From Micavibrio sp964400125 (lineage in GTDB: Bacteria; Pseudomonadota; Alphaproteobacteria; Micavibrionales; Micavibrionaceae): a DNA stretch of 64,000 bases. The position numbers were made by a program, and so were the translations under genes. The notes under the pieces are model-generated. The model was given only the letters and a program-made list of their open reading frames with translations, was not told where the DNA came from and made no database searches. The stretch is taken from contig CAYNSR010000010.1 of NCBI GenBank assembly GCA_964400125.1, positions 40,024 through 104,023 of the forward strand, in the 5' to 3' direction. Positions 1-8,094 of this stretch are shown here, in pieces. Within the stretch, counting starts at the first letter, position 1; each line of letters starts with the position of its first letter.

Positions 1-591
1 CCACATCCTGACCTGATCTGTGGGCTGGTTGTAGGATGCGATAAACAGAAGATCACCTGTAAGGCCCGTTTGTGAAGACGTCCGGCTCACCGTTAACGTA
101 TCTCCGCGCTGACCAAGAAGCAGCCCCTCGGTTGATCCGTGCTGCATGAGCGACCCCACATTCGACGAGGTTTGTCGCGTATCGTAAAGACATTGGCCAT
201 TTCCAAGAACACCGAAAAACCCAACCGCAACCCAGAAAGTCTGCGTTCCAGTCGTCTTATTCAGGGCGTTTATGAAGGGCGTATTTGTCCCGGATTTCAG
301 GCTAAAATAATCTCCACCGTCGAACGCCCAGTAGGCCGCAGGATCGCCCGGTGTGCCAGTGAAGGTGGGATAGGTCGTAAGGCCGGCGAATCCTCCAAGC
401 TCAAAATCATAATCCGTCTGCGCACTGCCATCCGCCGGGGCCGGGACGAGGTTCGCCCATGTCGTGCCTGTGCCGGGATAGGAAGCCGCAATCGTGGCGT
501 CTAGGTCAAACACCGTGGAAGGGAGTATCTGGTCCAGAGATACCGGGCCGGAACTGACCCGGAACGAGGGGAAACGCATTTTGGTCAGCAT
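1..591 (-). CDS. LamG/concanavalin-like protein, 3' end outside window
   Basis: From an ATG at 591 the minus-strand frame stays open for 197 codons to the window edge, so the C-terminus is missing. An AAGGAG ribosome site lies 8 nt upstream of the ATG and supports this start. The translation opens MLTKMRFPSFRV and contains VFDLDATIAASYPGTGTTW, then a PTFTGTPGDPAAYWAFDG stretch. That pattern is typical of laminin-G/concanavalin-like lectin modules in phage tail and bacterial surface proteins. No signal peptide is seen. It is divergent from the Dot/Icm-like module that begins about 290 bp away. It could be a prophage tail-fibre protein or a secreted adhesin; only the fold assignment is supported, and moderately. 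Confidence 0.55.
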   Translation of the reverse strand, partial: MLTKMRFPSFRVSSGPVSLDQILPSTVFDLDATIAASYPGTGTTWANLVPAPADGSAQTDYDFELGGFAGLTTYPTFTGTPGDPAAYWAFDGGDYFSLKSGTNTPFINALNKTTGTQTFWVAVGFFGVLGNGQCLYDTRQTSSNVGSLMQHGSTEGLLLGQRGDTLTVSRTSSQTGLTGDLLFIASYNQPTDQVRMW

Positions 592-884
592 GACCGGTTC
601 TCCTTGAACAAATTTCATCAATGAGAACATATCATGAACAAGTAGTGAAAATCAAGAATTTATTCCTAATTTATGTTTAAAGGCTGCGCGCGGGTCAATT
701 TGGGCGTGGGGGCTCCCGGTGCGACGGGCGCAAGGGAAACATTTTTTCCCGGAAAATTTGCAGTGCAGGCCTTGGTATCGGCACAGTGTTTCTGGTATTC
801 TTGAAAATGTAGAGTATCATCATCTGCGGGTGACAATTCTGTTGCCTGCGGGTCTTTCTTTTACCTTTTCTTCGGGGCAGATCT

Positions 885-2111
885 TTGGCCGATCAAAAAC
901 CACAAACAGGGTCCGAGAACGCGGTAGGCTGGTTTATTCTCGGCTGCGTCTTTATCGCGCTGTTCGCGTTGTTCTGGTATTTCAACGAGTTCAAGGTGAA
1001 GAGCGCCGTGCGCTGGGTACGCTGGGCCGAAATGTGGGCCATAAGCTGGGTTCTCGACGATGACTATACCATTGTGTTCGAAGGTCAGGATGTCCATTTC
1101 GACACATGGCTGGACGGCATTCCGGATATTCCGGCCAATCGGCTCGACGACCGCACCATGGCGGTGATCGGCGCGCTGGCGATGCAGCCGGTCAAACTGC
1201 CGCTGGCCATTCTCATCGGGTTGATGGGGCTGTGGTGCATGAATTTCGGACCCGGAACGCATAACCGGCGCAAGCTTAATCTCGACGGGCTGATCCGGCA
1301 TCAGGCGAAGGTATTCCCGGTGATTTCGCCGTTCGTCAAATTCAACCCATCGACACAGCCGCCCCGCCCGCCTGGCGCACCGGTTCCTGCGGAATTGCCG
1401 GCCTTCGCCGAAGCTCTCGGCCCGGAGGAATGGCTGGCCTATAACTCCATTCCTTTCCCGGACGGGAAGATCGACCGATCGGCCGCCTATCTGGCCTTTG
1501 CCAGACAGCTCGGGCCACGCTGGCAGGGATGGGAAAAACTTCCCCCCTACAAGCAGATTTTGCTGGCCACGATGTGCCTGCGCGCAGCACGCAAGCGTAT
1601 TCCGTCCGACGATATGCTCGGCGCGCTTGCCAATTGCTGGAGTTTTGAAAAGGGGCTTATCATCCCACCCAAACTTCTGCGCGAGGCGCGCGCGGTTCTC
1701 AAAAACAAGGACCTCTCCGGGCCAACCCTGCGCAAGGCCAGCCAGCACGCATTCCAGACGACCGCCATGATGCGGGCGCTGGCGACGGCGCGCGAGGAAG
1801 GCGGCGTTATGGCCCCGGCGACATTTGTCTGGTTGCGGGCTTATGACCGCATTTTGTGGTATCCGCTGAACAATCTCGGGCGGCAGGCCTTCCATATGGA
1901 GGCTTTCGGGGCCATGGCGCACTACAAGGCCGAAAAACTGACCCAGCGGCCCATCCCCCGCCCCAAGGTGGAAACCGCCATCGACAGCATCGAATCCTAT
2001 ATGAATTCCGACAGGGCCCGCCCGATCCCGCAGCTTGACTACAGGGGCAGCAAAAAACGCGGCATAAAGAAGCCGAAAAAATCCGGAATAAAGAAACCCA
2101 AAGCCGCATGA
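885..2111 (+). CDS. dotM: DotM/IcmP-like type IVB secretion coupling-complex protein
   Basis: The 408-residue protein has two membrane helices (about residues 15-32 and 104-122), a periplasmic loop between them, and a soluble cytoplasmic domain. This is the topology of DotM/IcmP (TrbA family), which docks effectors at the DotL coupling ATPase of Dot/Icm type IVB secretion systems. The tail is a Lys-rich repeat (KKRGIKKPKKSGIKKPK). The start is a TTG at 885 with GGGG 7 nt upstream; no better in-frame ATG was seen. The stop overlaps the next start by 4 nt (ATGA), and dotL follows one gene later, which strongly supports the identification. No other dot/icm genes are in the window. Confidence 0.75.
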   Translation: MADQKPQTGSENAVGWFILGCVFIALFALFWYFNEFKVKSAVRWVRWAEMWAISWVLDDDYTIVFEGQDVHFDTWLDGIPDIPANRLDDRTMAVIGALAMQPVKLPLAILIGLMGLWCMNFGPGTHNRRKLNLDGLIRHQAKVFPVISPFVKFNPSTQPPRPPGAPVPAELPAFAEALGPEEWLAYNSIPFPDGKIDRSAAYLAFARQLGPRWQGWEKLPPYKQILLATMCLRAARKRIPSDDMLGALANCWSFEKGLIIPPKLLREARAVLKNKDLSGPTLRKASQHAFQTTAMMRALATAREEGGVMAPATFVWLRAYDRILWYPLNNLGRQAFHMEAFGAMAHYKAEKLTQRPIPRPKVETAIDSIESYMNSDRARPIPQLDYRGSKKRGIKKPKKSGIKKPKAA

Positions 2112-2707
2112 AGGACCAATCCAGCATGAAACGCATGATCGAAAACATCACCGGAAATTACAGCGCCAGCGCCAGCGTCGTTGACGGCACGTTGATCATC
2201 TCCCTGCCCGACGCCATCAACCCGGTCGTCTGGCGGCTGGAACTGGGGCAGGCCCGCGCCTCGGCGATGGAGATCCGCACTCAGGAAAACAACGTCTTCA
2301 CGCTGACGCTGAAAACACCGCGCAATGATGTGAACGATATTGCCTCGTTTTCCAGCAAGGCCCGCGCTCTGGGTGCATTGATGGCAATCAGCCATGCCAT
2401 GGAACGGGCGCACGACCAGATTCGTCCGGCGGCGGCCAACGACGTTTCTACCGCACCATCCGGCGGCAATACCCTGCCCGTTCCGGTGCGCACCGTTTCT
2501 ACCAGAAAAAAAACCACCCGGGGGAAAGGCGTTCTCGCCGGTCTGGTCGCGATCATCCTGATTTTCGTCCTTTTGGGGGCGCTGGCGAATATCGCGCCGA
2601 TGCCTTCTTCGACGATGCGTCATGCAAAACCGGCTGCGGGGACGTCATCCGGGGCGGCACAGACAGGTGTGCCGATGTCTGCCGACGATTTCCTGAAAAA
2701 CCGCTGA
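2108..2707 (+). CDS. Unknown membrane-anchored protein between dotM and dotL
   Basis: This 199-residue protein is translationally coupled to dotM (4-nt overlap) and ends 21 nt before dotL. Residues 1-100 look like a compact soluble alpha/beta domain. A Lys/Arg-rich stretch (about 130-140) precedes one hydrophobic helix (about 143-162), and a short Ala/Ser-rich tail follows. This predicts a cytoplasmic N-terminal domain with a membrane anchor near the C-terminus. I do not recognise the family; it does not resemble IcmN, IcmJ, IcmW or IcmS. An alternative start at ATG 2126 is possible. The position inside the module suggests an extra component or adaptor of the coupling complex, but that is inference from context only. 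Confidence 0.6.
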   Translation: MKDQSSMKRMIENITGNYSASASVVDGTLIISLPDAINPVVWRLELGQARASAMEIRTQENNVFTLTLKTPRNDVNDIASFSSKARALGALMAISHAMERAHDQIRPAAANDVSTAPSGGNTLPVPVRTVSTRKKTTRGKGVLAGLVAIILIFVLLGALANIAPMPSSTMRHAKPAAGTSSGAAQTGVPMSADDFLKNR

Positions 2708-2728
2708 TGTATTGGAGCAGGTTGCCAC

Positions 2729-5101
2729 ATGGCCCTTGATACCAGAAAATACGAACGAAAACACTCCGACCTGCTGCGCGACACACGCCCGTTCGAGCAG
2801 CGCGTCAAGGAATGGCTGAAGACGCCAACCAATTCCGCAACGGTTTTCATCGTCAGCGCGGTCGGCATCTACATGTTCGACGGTTTCACCAACTGGGCCG
2901 ATCTGGTCATCATCATCCTGCTGATTTATTTCTACGCCCTGACGAAATCAGACCGCACCCTTGCCTTCAAACTCCCCCTCGGCAGCAAATTTGTTGATAA
3001 AAACAACAAGGGCGGCGGGCGCTCCGGCAAGGCTGAGGGGATTTTGTTTCTGGGGAATGTCGACAAGACCAATGAAGAAGTCTGGTTCACCAACAGCGAT
3101 GCGAGAACCCATGTCCTGTATCTCGGAACGACCGGTTCGGGGAAAACCGAAGGGCTGAAATCGATGGTTTGCAATGCGCTGACCTGGGGGTCCGGTTTCG
3201 TCTATATCGACGGCAAGGCCGATACGGATTTGTGGTCGTCCCTGTCGTCTTTGGTGCGGCGCTTTGGCCGCGATGACGATTTGCTGGTCCTGAACTACAT
3301 GACCGGAAATTCGGACAAACGCTCACCTTCGAACACGATGAACCCGTTCAGCTCCGGTTCGGCTTCTTACCTCACCAACATGCTGGTGAGCCTGATGCCA
3401 GAGGCCGAAGGCGACAACGCCATGTGGAAAGAACGGGCCGTTTCCCTGATCGGGTCCTTGATGCCTGCCCTGACATGGAAGCGCGACAATCAGGACATTC
3501 CGACCTCGGTCAGCACCATCCGTGAATATCTGGCGCTCAACAATGTCATTCGCCTGTCGCGGGACCAAGCCCTACCCGAAAAAATTCGCGGGTCCATTCG
3601 CGGCTATCTCGACACCCTGCCGGGCTATGTCGATGCGGCATTCGATGACACCGGACGCGAAAAACCCGCCGGGCCGGATACGCAGATGATCGACACCACG
3701 ACGCCGCGTCAGCAACACGGTTATCTGGCGATGCAGTTCACCCGGTCGCTGCAATCGCTCGGCGATGATTATGGCTACATCTTCGACTCGCAGGCCGCCG
3801 ATGTTGAAATGGTCGATTGCGTACTGAACCGCCGCATTCTGGTGGTCCTGATTCCGGCGCTGGAAAAATCCAGCGACGAAACCGCGAACCTCGGTAAAAT
3901 CGTCGCCGCGACCATCAAGGGGATGATGGGCTCCACGCTGGGGTCGACCGTCGAAGGCGAAGCGGCCAGCGTCATCGAAAACAAACCGACCCATTCCTCC
4001 ACCCCGTTTATGTGCGTGTTCGACGAGGTCGGTTACTACACCGCATCGGGCATGGCGGTCATGGCGGCGCAGGCGCGTTCGCTCGGGTTCTGCCTGATTT
4101 ATTCGGCGCAGGATTTGCCCGCGCTGGAAAAGCGCGTCAAGGAAGAGGCGCGTTCCATCACGGCCAACTGTAACATCAAAATCTTCGGCAAGCTGGAAGA
4201 CCCGACCCAGACCAAGGATTTCTTTGAAAAAACCGTGGGTTCATCGATGGTGATGGAAGCTTCAGGCTTTCAGCTTTCCGGCGACCGCCAGACCGGATCA
4301 TATTACGACACCAAGCAGGCGGGTCTGCAAATTCGCGCCCGCGCCAGCTATGACGGGCTGCGCGCCTTCAAGGAAGGGCAGGCCGTGATTGCCTTCGGCC
4401 CGATGGTCGTCGATACGATGATTTTTTACTGCAACCCCGGATTTGCCAAGGCGATGCGCGTGACGCGCTATATTTCCCTGCCGCCGCCGGATGAAAACCT
4501 GCTTTCCGCCGCGCCGCAGATTACCAAGCTGCGCGACCTGATGGTTCATAAAACATGGACCGCGGCCAAGGCCGATGTCCGCACCGAAACCCCGGCGGAA
4601 ATCACCGCCCTGCTGAACGGGTTTACGGAAGGGCAGCAGGCCGGGCGCAACGGTTCGGAATCGGGGATGATCGCCGTCGCCGCTGTCTTTGGCCTGAGCA
4701 ATCCGCTCGTACGTTCCGGTCTGGGCGGCGGCACGGCGGCTCAGCCGGGAAGCGCGCCCGCGCAGCCGCAAATCACCGCAGCCCCGCCGATCGGCCAACC
4801 GATCCCCGGCGGTGCAATTCCGGGATTTGGCAAACCGGCAGAAACCGCCATGGCCCCGGCTGCCGCGTCCGGCGGCGGCAACCCGATGGGATTCTTCGGC
4901 AAGAAAGACGACAACGCAGCGCCCACCCCGGGAATCGAACGCCCGGTGAGCTGGGATGAACTGGCGCAGGCCGGAGAAAAAATGCCGCCTTTGCCGCCCG
5001 CACCGGCGGTCAAACCGGTTACACTGGATGAGGAAACAAGGGCACTTCTCCGTCAGGCCGGTGAAAACACCCGCAAGGCCCTGTTCGATGACAAGGAGTA
5101 A
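2729..5101 (+). CDS. dotL: DotL/IcmO-like type IV coupling ATPase
   Basis: This 790-residue protein matches the type IV coupling protein family (TraG/VirD4; DotL/IcmO in Dot/Icm systems). DotL is the inner-membrane ATPase that receives substrates for export. Two hydrophobic segments lie at about residues 37-50 and 58-70. A Walker A motif GTTGSGKT is at 133-140 and the Walker B core FDE at 431-433, followed by a SAQDLPAL segment typical of TraG/DotL proteins. The last 150 residues are rich in Pro, Gly and Ala and probably form the flexible adaptor-binding tail. The length is close to Legionella DotL. It sits downstream of dotM, as expected for a coupling complex, and 3 nt upstream of a pseudopilin-like gene. 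Confidence 0.85.
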   Translation: MALDTRKYERKHSDLLRDTRPFEQRVKEWLKTPTNSATVFIVSAVGIYMFDGFTNWADLVIIILLIYFYALTKSDRTLAFKLPLGSKFVDKNNKGGGRSGKAEGILFLGNVDKTNEEVWFTNSDARTHVLYLGTTGSGKTEGLKSMVCNALTWGSGFVYIDGKADTDLWSSLSSLVRRFGRDDDLLVLNYMTGNSDKRSPSNTMNPFSSGSASYLTNMLVSLMPEAEGDNAMWKERAVSLIGSLMPALTWKRDNQDIPTSVSTIREYLALNNVIRLSRDQALPEKIRGSIRGYLDTLPGYVDAAFDDTGREKPAGPDTQMIDTTTPRQQHGYLAMQFTRSLQSLGDDYGYIFDSQAADVEMVDCVLNRRILVVLIPALEKSSDETANLGKIVAATIKGMMGSTLGSTVEGEAASVIENKPTHSSTPFMCVFDEVGYYTASGMAVMAAQARSLGFCLIYSAQDLPALEKRVKEEARSITANCNIKIFGKLEDPTQTKDFFEKTVGSSMVMEASGFQLSGDRQTGSYYDTKQAGLQIRARASYDGLRAFKEGQAVIAFGPMVVDTMIFYCNPGFAKAMRVTRYISLPPPDENLLSAAPQITKLRDLMVHKTWTAAKADVRTETPAEITALLNGFTEGQQAGRNGSESGMIAVAAVFGLSNPLVRSGLGGGTAAQPGSAPAQPQITAAPPIGQPIPGGAIPGFGKPAETAMAPAAASGGGNPMGFFGKKDDNAAPTPGIERPVSWDELAQAGEKMPPLPPAPAVKPVTLDEETRALLRQAGENTRKALFDDKE

Positions 5102-5104
5102 CCG

Positions 5105-5833
5105 ATGAACCGTTCCGGGCCACCGGACCGCCGGGACATGCAACGCGGCAGCGCCTTGTTTATGATCCTGATGGCGGTTGCCCTGTTTGCGGCGCTGGCC
5201 TTCACCTTCAGCCGCGGCTTGCAGCAGGGCAGCGAAAACCTGAGCGAACGGCAGGCCGACCTTGCCGCCACGGATATTTTAGGGTTTGCATCAAAGGCGG
5301 AGCGCACGACAGGGTCCATGTTGCAGGTACGCGGCAGATCGGAAGTGGACCTGAATTTCGAAGGGCTGGACGGAATCTATACCAATACATATTGCAGCGC
5401 CGAGGCTTGCAAGTTTTTTTCGTCATCGGGTGGCGGCGTCATACCAGTCTATCCGATGAAGCGCTGGCTTGACCCGGCACAGAATAGCGAATCCTATTAC
5501 GGATCGTGGTATGTCACCGCCCGGTTTTGTGTACAAGATGTCGGGCCGTCCAGTTCCTGCACCGGGAGCGACGGAACGGATCTTCTCCTGATCCTTCCCT
5601 ATCTGCAAAAACGCCTGTGCGAGAAGCTGAACATGAAACTGGGGATCGACTCTCCCGTCCCGGTAATTGCCGCCCCCGGGTCCATTGACGCCGGAGGAAA
5701 ATTCAACGGCAGCTTCAATCCCGGGAGTCAGGTCGTGTGGAACGATGCCGCGCTCAATGGCCGCAGTGTCGGTTGTTTTTTCGACAGCAGCCTCAGCACA
5801 CATCATTTTTATCAAGTGTTGATTCCGCGCTGA
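5105..5833 (+). CDS. Pseudopilin-like exported protein linked to dotL
   Basis: This 242-residue protein has a short charged leader ending MQRGSALFMI and then one long hydrophobic helix (about residues 15-35). The rest is extracytoplasmic and holds several Cys that could pair (CSAEAC, FCVQD..SSSC). The layout resembles a type IV pilin or pseudopilin leader cut after the Gly, but the usual Glu at mature position 5 is absent, so processing by a prepilin peptidase is uncertain. It starts 3 nt after dotL and ends directly against the convergent argS stop, so it closes the secretion module. It could be a minor pilin of a type IVB pilus or a single-pass secretion accessory. I do not recognise a named family. 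Confidence 0.6.
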   Translation: MNRSGPPDRRDMQRGSALFMILMAVALFAALAFTFSRGLQQGSENLSERQADLAATDILGFASKAERTTGSMLQVRGRSEVDLNFEGLDGIYTNTYCSAEACKFFSSSGGGVIPVYPMKRWLDPAQNSESYYGSWYVTARFCVQDVGPSSSCTGSDGTDLLLILPYLQKRLCEKLNMKLGIDSPVPVIAAPGSIDAGGKFNGSFNPGSQVVWNDAALNGRSVGCFFDSSLSTHHFYQVLIPR

Positions 5834-7597
5834 TTACATGCGCTCCGGAATATCGATTCCCAAAAGGCCGAGCAGCAAATCCAGTTGCGCCAGAACGGCG
5901 GCACTCAGGGCCAGACGGCTGGCCCGCAGATGCGCATCGGTTTCCGACAGGATGTGGCAATTGCCGTAGAACGAACTAAAGGCATTGGCCAGACGATAGG
6001 CATAGTCGCACAGGATATGCGGCATGTAATTTTTCAGCGCCCCTTCGATAACCTCGGGCAGCTCGGTCAGCAGCAGGGCCAAGGGCCGATCCTGATCCTG
6101 CAAATGCAAGGCAGCCCCGGCATCCACCGCCCCCGCCTTGCGCAGCAACGATTTAATCCGCACGGCCTGATAGAGCAGATAAGGGCCGGTCTTGCCTTCG
6201 AAGGACGTCATGCGGTCGAGATCGAAAATATAATCGGATGAGCGCTGGTTCTGGAGGTCGGCGAATTTAATCGCGGCAACGCCGACCATATGCGCAATCC
6301 CGGCCATTTCCGCCGCGCTGGCGTCCTGCGCCAGATTGACGTCCTTCATGACCTCCAGCGCTTTCGATGTCGCGGATTCAATCAGGTCTTCAAGACGCAA
6401 TACGCCGCCCGCGCGGGTTTTGAACGGCTTCCCGTCTGTGCCGTTCATGGTCCCGTTCCCGGCATGGATCAATTCCACCTCCGGCGGGACGATTCCGGTC
6501 TTGTAGGCCGCCCGGAAAACCTGTTCAAAGTGCAGGGCCTGACGTTGGTCGACGACATAAATCACTTTCGCCGGGCGCGGGTTCATGCGCATCCGGTCCA
6601 GCAACGTCGCCAGATCGGTCGTGCCATACATGACCGCACCATCGCTTTTATACAGGATCAGCGGCGGAAATTCTTTCTGGTCGTCGTTTTTTGCCACCGG
6701 AATGACCGTTGCTCCATCATCCACAACGGCATGCCCCCTGGCGACCAGATCCTGCGCCATCGGCGCAATCAGATCATGCACCGTCGATTCGCCATTCCAC
6801 AAATCGAAATGGACGTTCAGCTTCGCATAGTTTTCCTTCATGCTGGCGACGGACACATCGACGATGTGTTTCCACAAGGCCCGGTAACCCGTACGACCTT
6901 CCTGCAATGCAACGGTGGCGATCCGGGCGGTTTCGCGGCGCGATTCGTCATCCTTGCAGGCCTGTGCCGCGGAAGGGTAGACCTGTTCCAGATCGGCCAG
7001 CGTAAACGGTGATTCCGCCGGATACGGTCCCGTGAACAGAGGGTCGAAATACAACCATTCCGGATGACGCAGGGCGAATTCACTGATGACCATGCCGATC
7101 TGTGTGCCCCAGTCGCCCATATGCACATCGCCGATCGTGTGATACCCCGCGAATTTCAATGTCCGGCGCAAGGCCTCGCCGATAATGGCGGTGCGCAGAT
7201 GCCCCACATGCATGGCCTTGGCGACGTTGGGCCCGCCGTAATCCAGAACGATTGTTTCGCCTTGCGCCAGCGGCGCAACACCCTGCCGCGCATCCGTTAT
7301 CATGGCGTGAAGATGATTCGCCAGAAACGAATCGGTGACATTGATATTGATAAAACCCGGCCCCGCCACTTCAACCCGGGCAAACGCGGGATTGTCCAGC
7401 AAACGCGCCACGACGGCATCTGCCACCGCGCGAGGATTTTTCCCCGCTACTCTGGCGGCAGCCATCGCGCCGTTGCATTGAAACTGTGCCAGATCGGGAC
7501 GATCCGAAATGCGCATCTGCCCGTATTCGGCGGGCAGGCCCTCCGCCGCAAAGGCGATACCTGCGATATCGGTCAATATCTGAAGCAAGGACGTCAT
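5834..7597 (-). CDS. argS: Arginyl-tRNA synthetase
   Basis: The 587-residue protein charges tRNA-Arg with arginine in the cytoplasm. The N-terminal tRNA-binding domain is followed by the class I signature HVGH at residues 130-133, inside PNVAKAMHVGHLRTA. ArgRS normally lacks a standard KMSKS motif, and here the segment SFEGKTGPYLLYQAVRI occupies that region. The C-terminal helical anticodon-binding domain ends LLGLLGIDIPERM. Length is normal. The start overlaps the stop of the upstream YcxB-like gene by 4 nt, so the two are probably translated together downstream of gyrB. Its stop abuts the stop of the convergent pseudopilin-like gene. Confidence 0.95.
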   Translation of the reverse strand: MTSLLQILTDIAGIAFAAEGLPAEYGQMRISDRPDLAQFQCNGAMAAARVAGKNPRAVADAVVARLLDNPAFARVEVAGPGFININVTDSFLANHLHAMITDARQGVAPLAQGETIVLDYGGPNVAKAMHVGHLRTAIIGEALRRTLKFAGYHTIGDVHMGDWGTQIGMVISEFALRHPEWLYFDPLFTGPYPAESPFTLADLEQVYPSAAQACKDDESRRETARIATVALQEGRTGYRALWKHIVDVSVASMKENYAKLNVHFDLWNGESTVHDLIAPMAQDLVARGHAVVDDGATVIPVAKNDDQKEFPPLILYKSDGAVMYGTTDLATLLDRMRMNPRPAKVIYVVDQRQALHFEQVFRAAYKTGIVPPEVELIHAGNGTMNGTDGKPFKTRAGGVLRLEDLIESATSKALEVMKDVNLAQDASAAEMAGIAHMVGVAAIKFADLQNQRSSDYIFDLDRMTSFEGKTGPYLLYQAVRIKSLLRKAGAVDAGAALHLQDQDRPLALLLTELPEVIEGALKNYMPHILCDYAYRLANAFSSFYGNCHILSETDAHLRASRLALSAAVLAQLDLLLGLLGIDIPERM

Positions 7598-8079
7598 TTT
7601 CCGGAGGAAACTTTCTGTTCAAGATACACAAGCGCCTGCGGCGAAACCCCGGCCAGCGGCAGGACGATATATTCCGCCTTCGGCCCGAACAGCAACCAGA
7701 AATCCGGTCGCTTTAAAATCCCGGTTAAAAAAGACCACGGCAAGGCGGATGTCCCGAGGGAAGATGTGACTTCAAAACCGTCCTCCCCCAGCGCCATCGT
7801 GACGGCGGGGTCGTTCATCTGGCGGAAACGCAGCAACTTCAAACGCCTGTTCGCCCAATAGGCCAGAACGACAAACAACGCAACTGCGCCCAAAACGCCC
7901 AACAACACCCAGCGCAACCAGACTATATCCGTCATCAGCCATGTCGGCAAAATCAGCAACAAGGCCGCCAGCCACAGATGACCAAACCCCTTGCATATCA
8001 GACGATGCCAGACAAACGCGCGCACACCCTTTTTCAGGATTTCAGCATCATACACGACCCGTATGGAATGTTCCGCCAT
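7594..8079 (-). CDS. YcxB-like small membrane protein
   Basis: The 161-residue protein starts with a short soluble stretch and has two adjacent membrane helices (about residues 35-75). It then has a C-terminal segment with LGEDGFEVTSSLGTSALPW and a final PLAGVSPQALVYLEQ. This order, two helices plus a small beta-rich domain, fits the YcxB-like family found in many bacteria, whose function is not established. It lies 15 nt downstream of gyrB and overlaps argS by 4 nt, so it is probably part of the gyrB-argS transcript. Nothing in the sequence suggests a catalytic role. Confidence 0.65.
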   Translation of the reverse strand: MAEHSIRVVYDAEILKKGVRAFVWHRLICKGFGHLWLAALLLILPTWLMTDIVWLRWVLLGVLGAVALFVVLAYWANRRLKLLRFRQMNDPAVTMALGEDGFEVTSSLGTSALPWSFLTGILKRPDFWLLFGPKAEYIVLPLAGVSPQALVYLEQKVSSGK

Positions 8080-8094
8080 GGCATTTTCCGCTTT

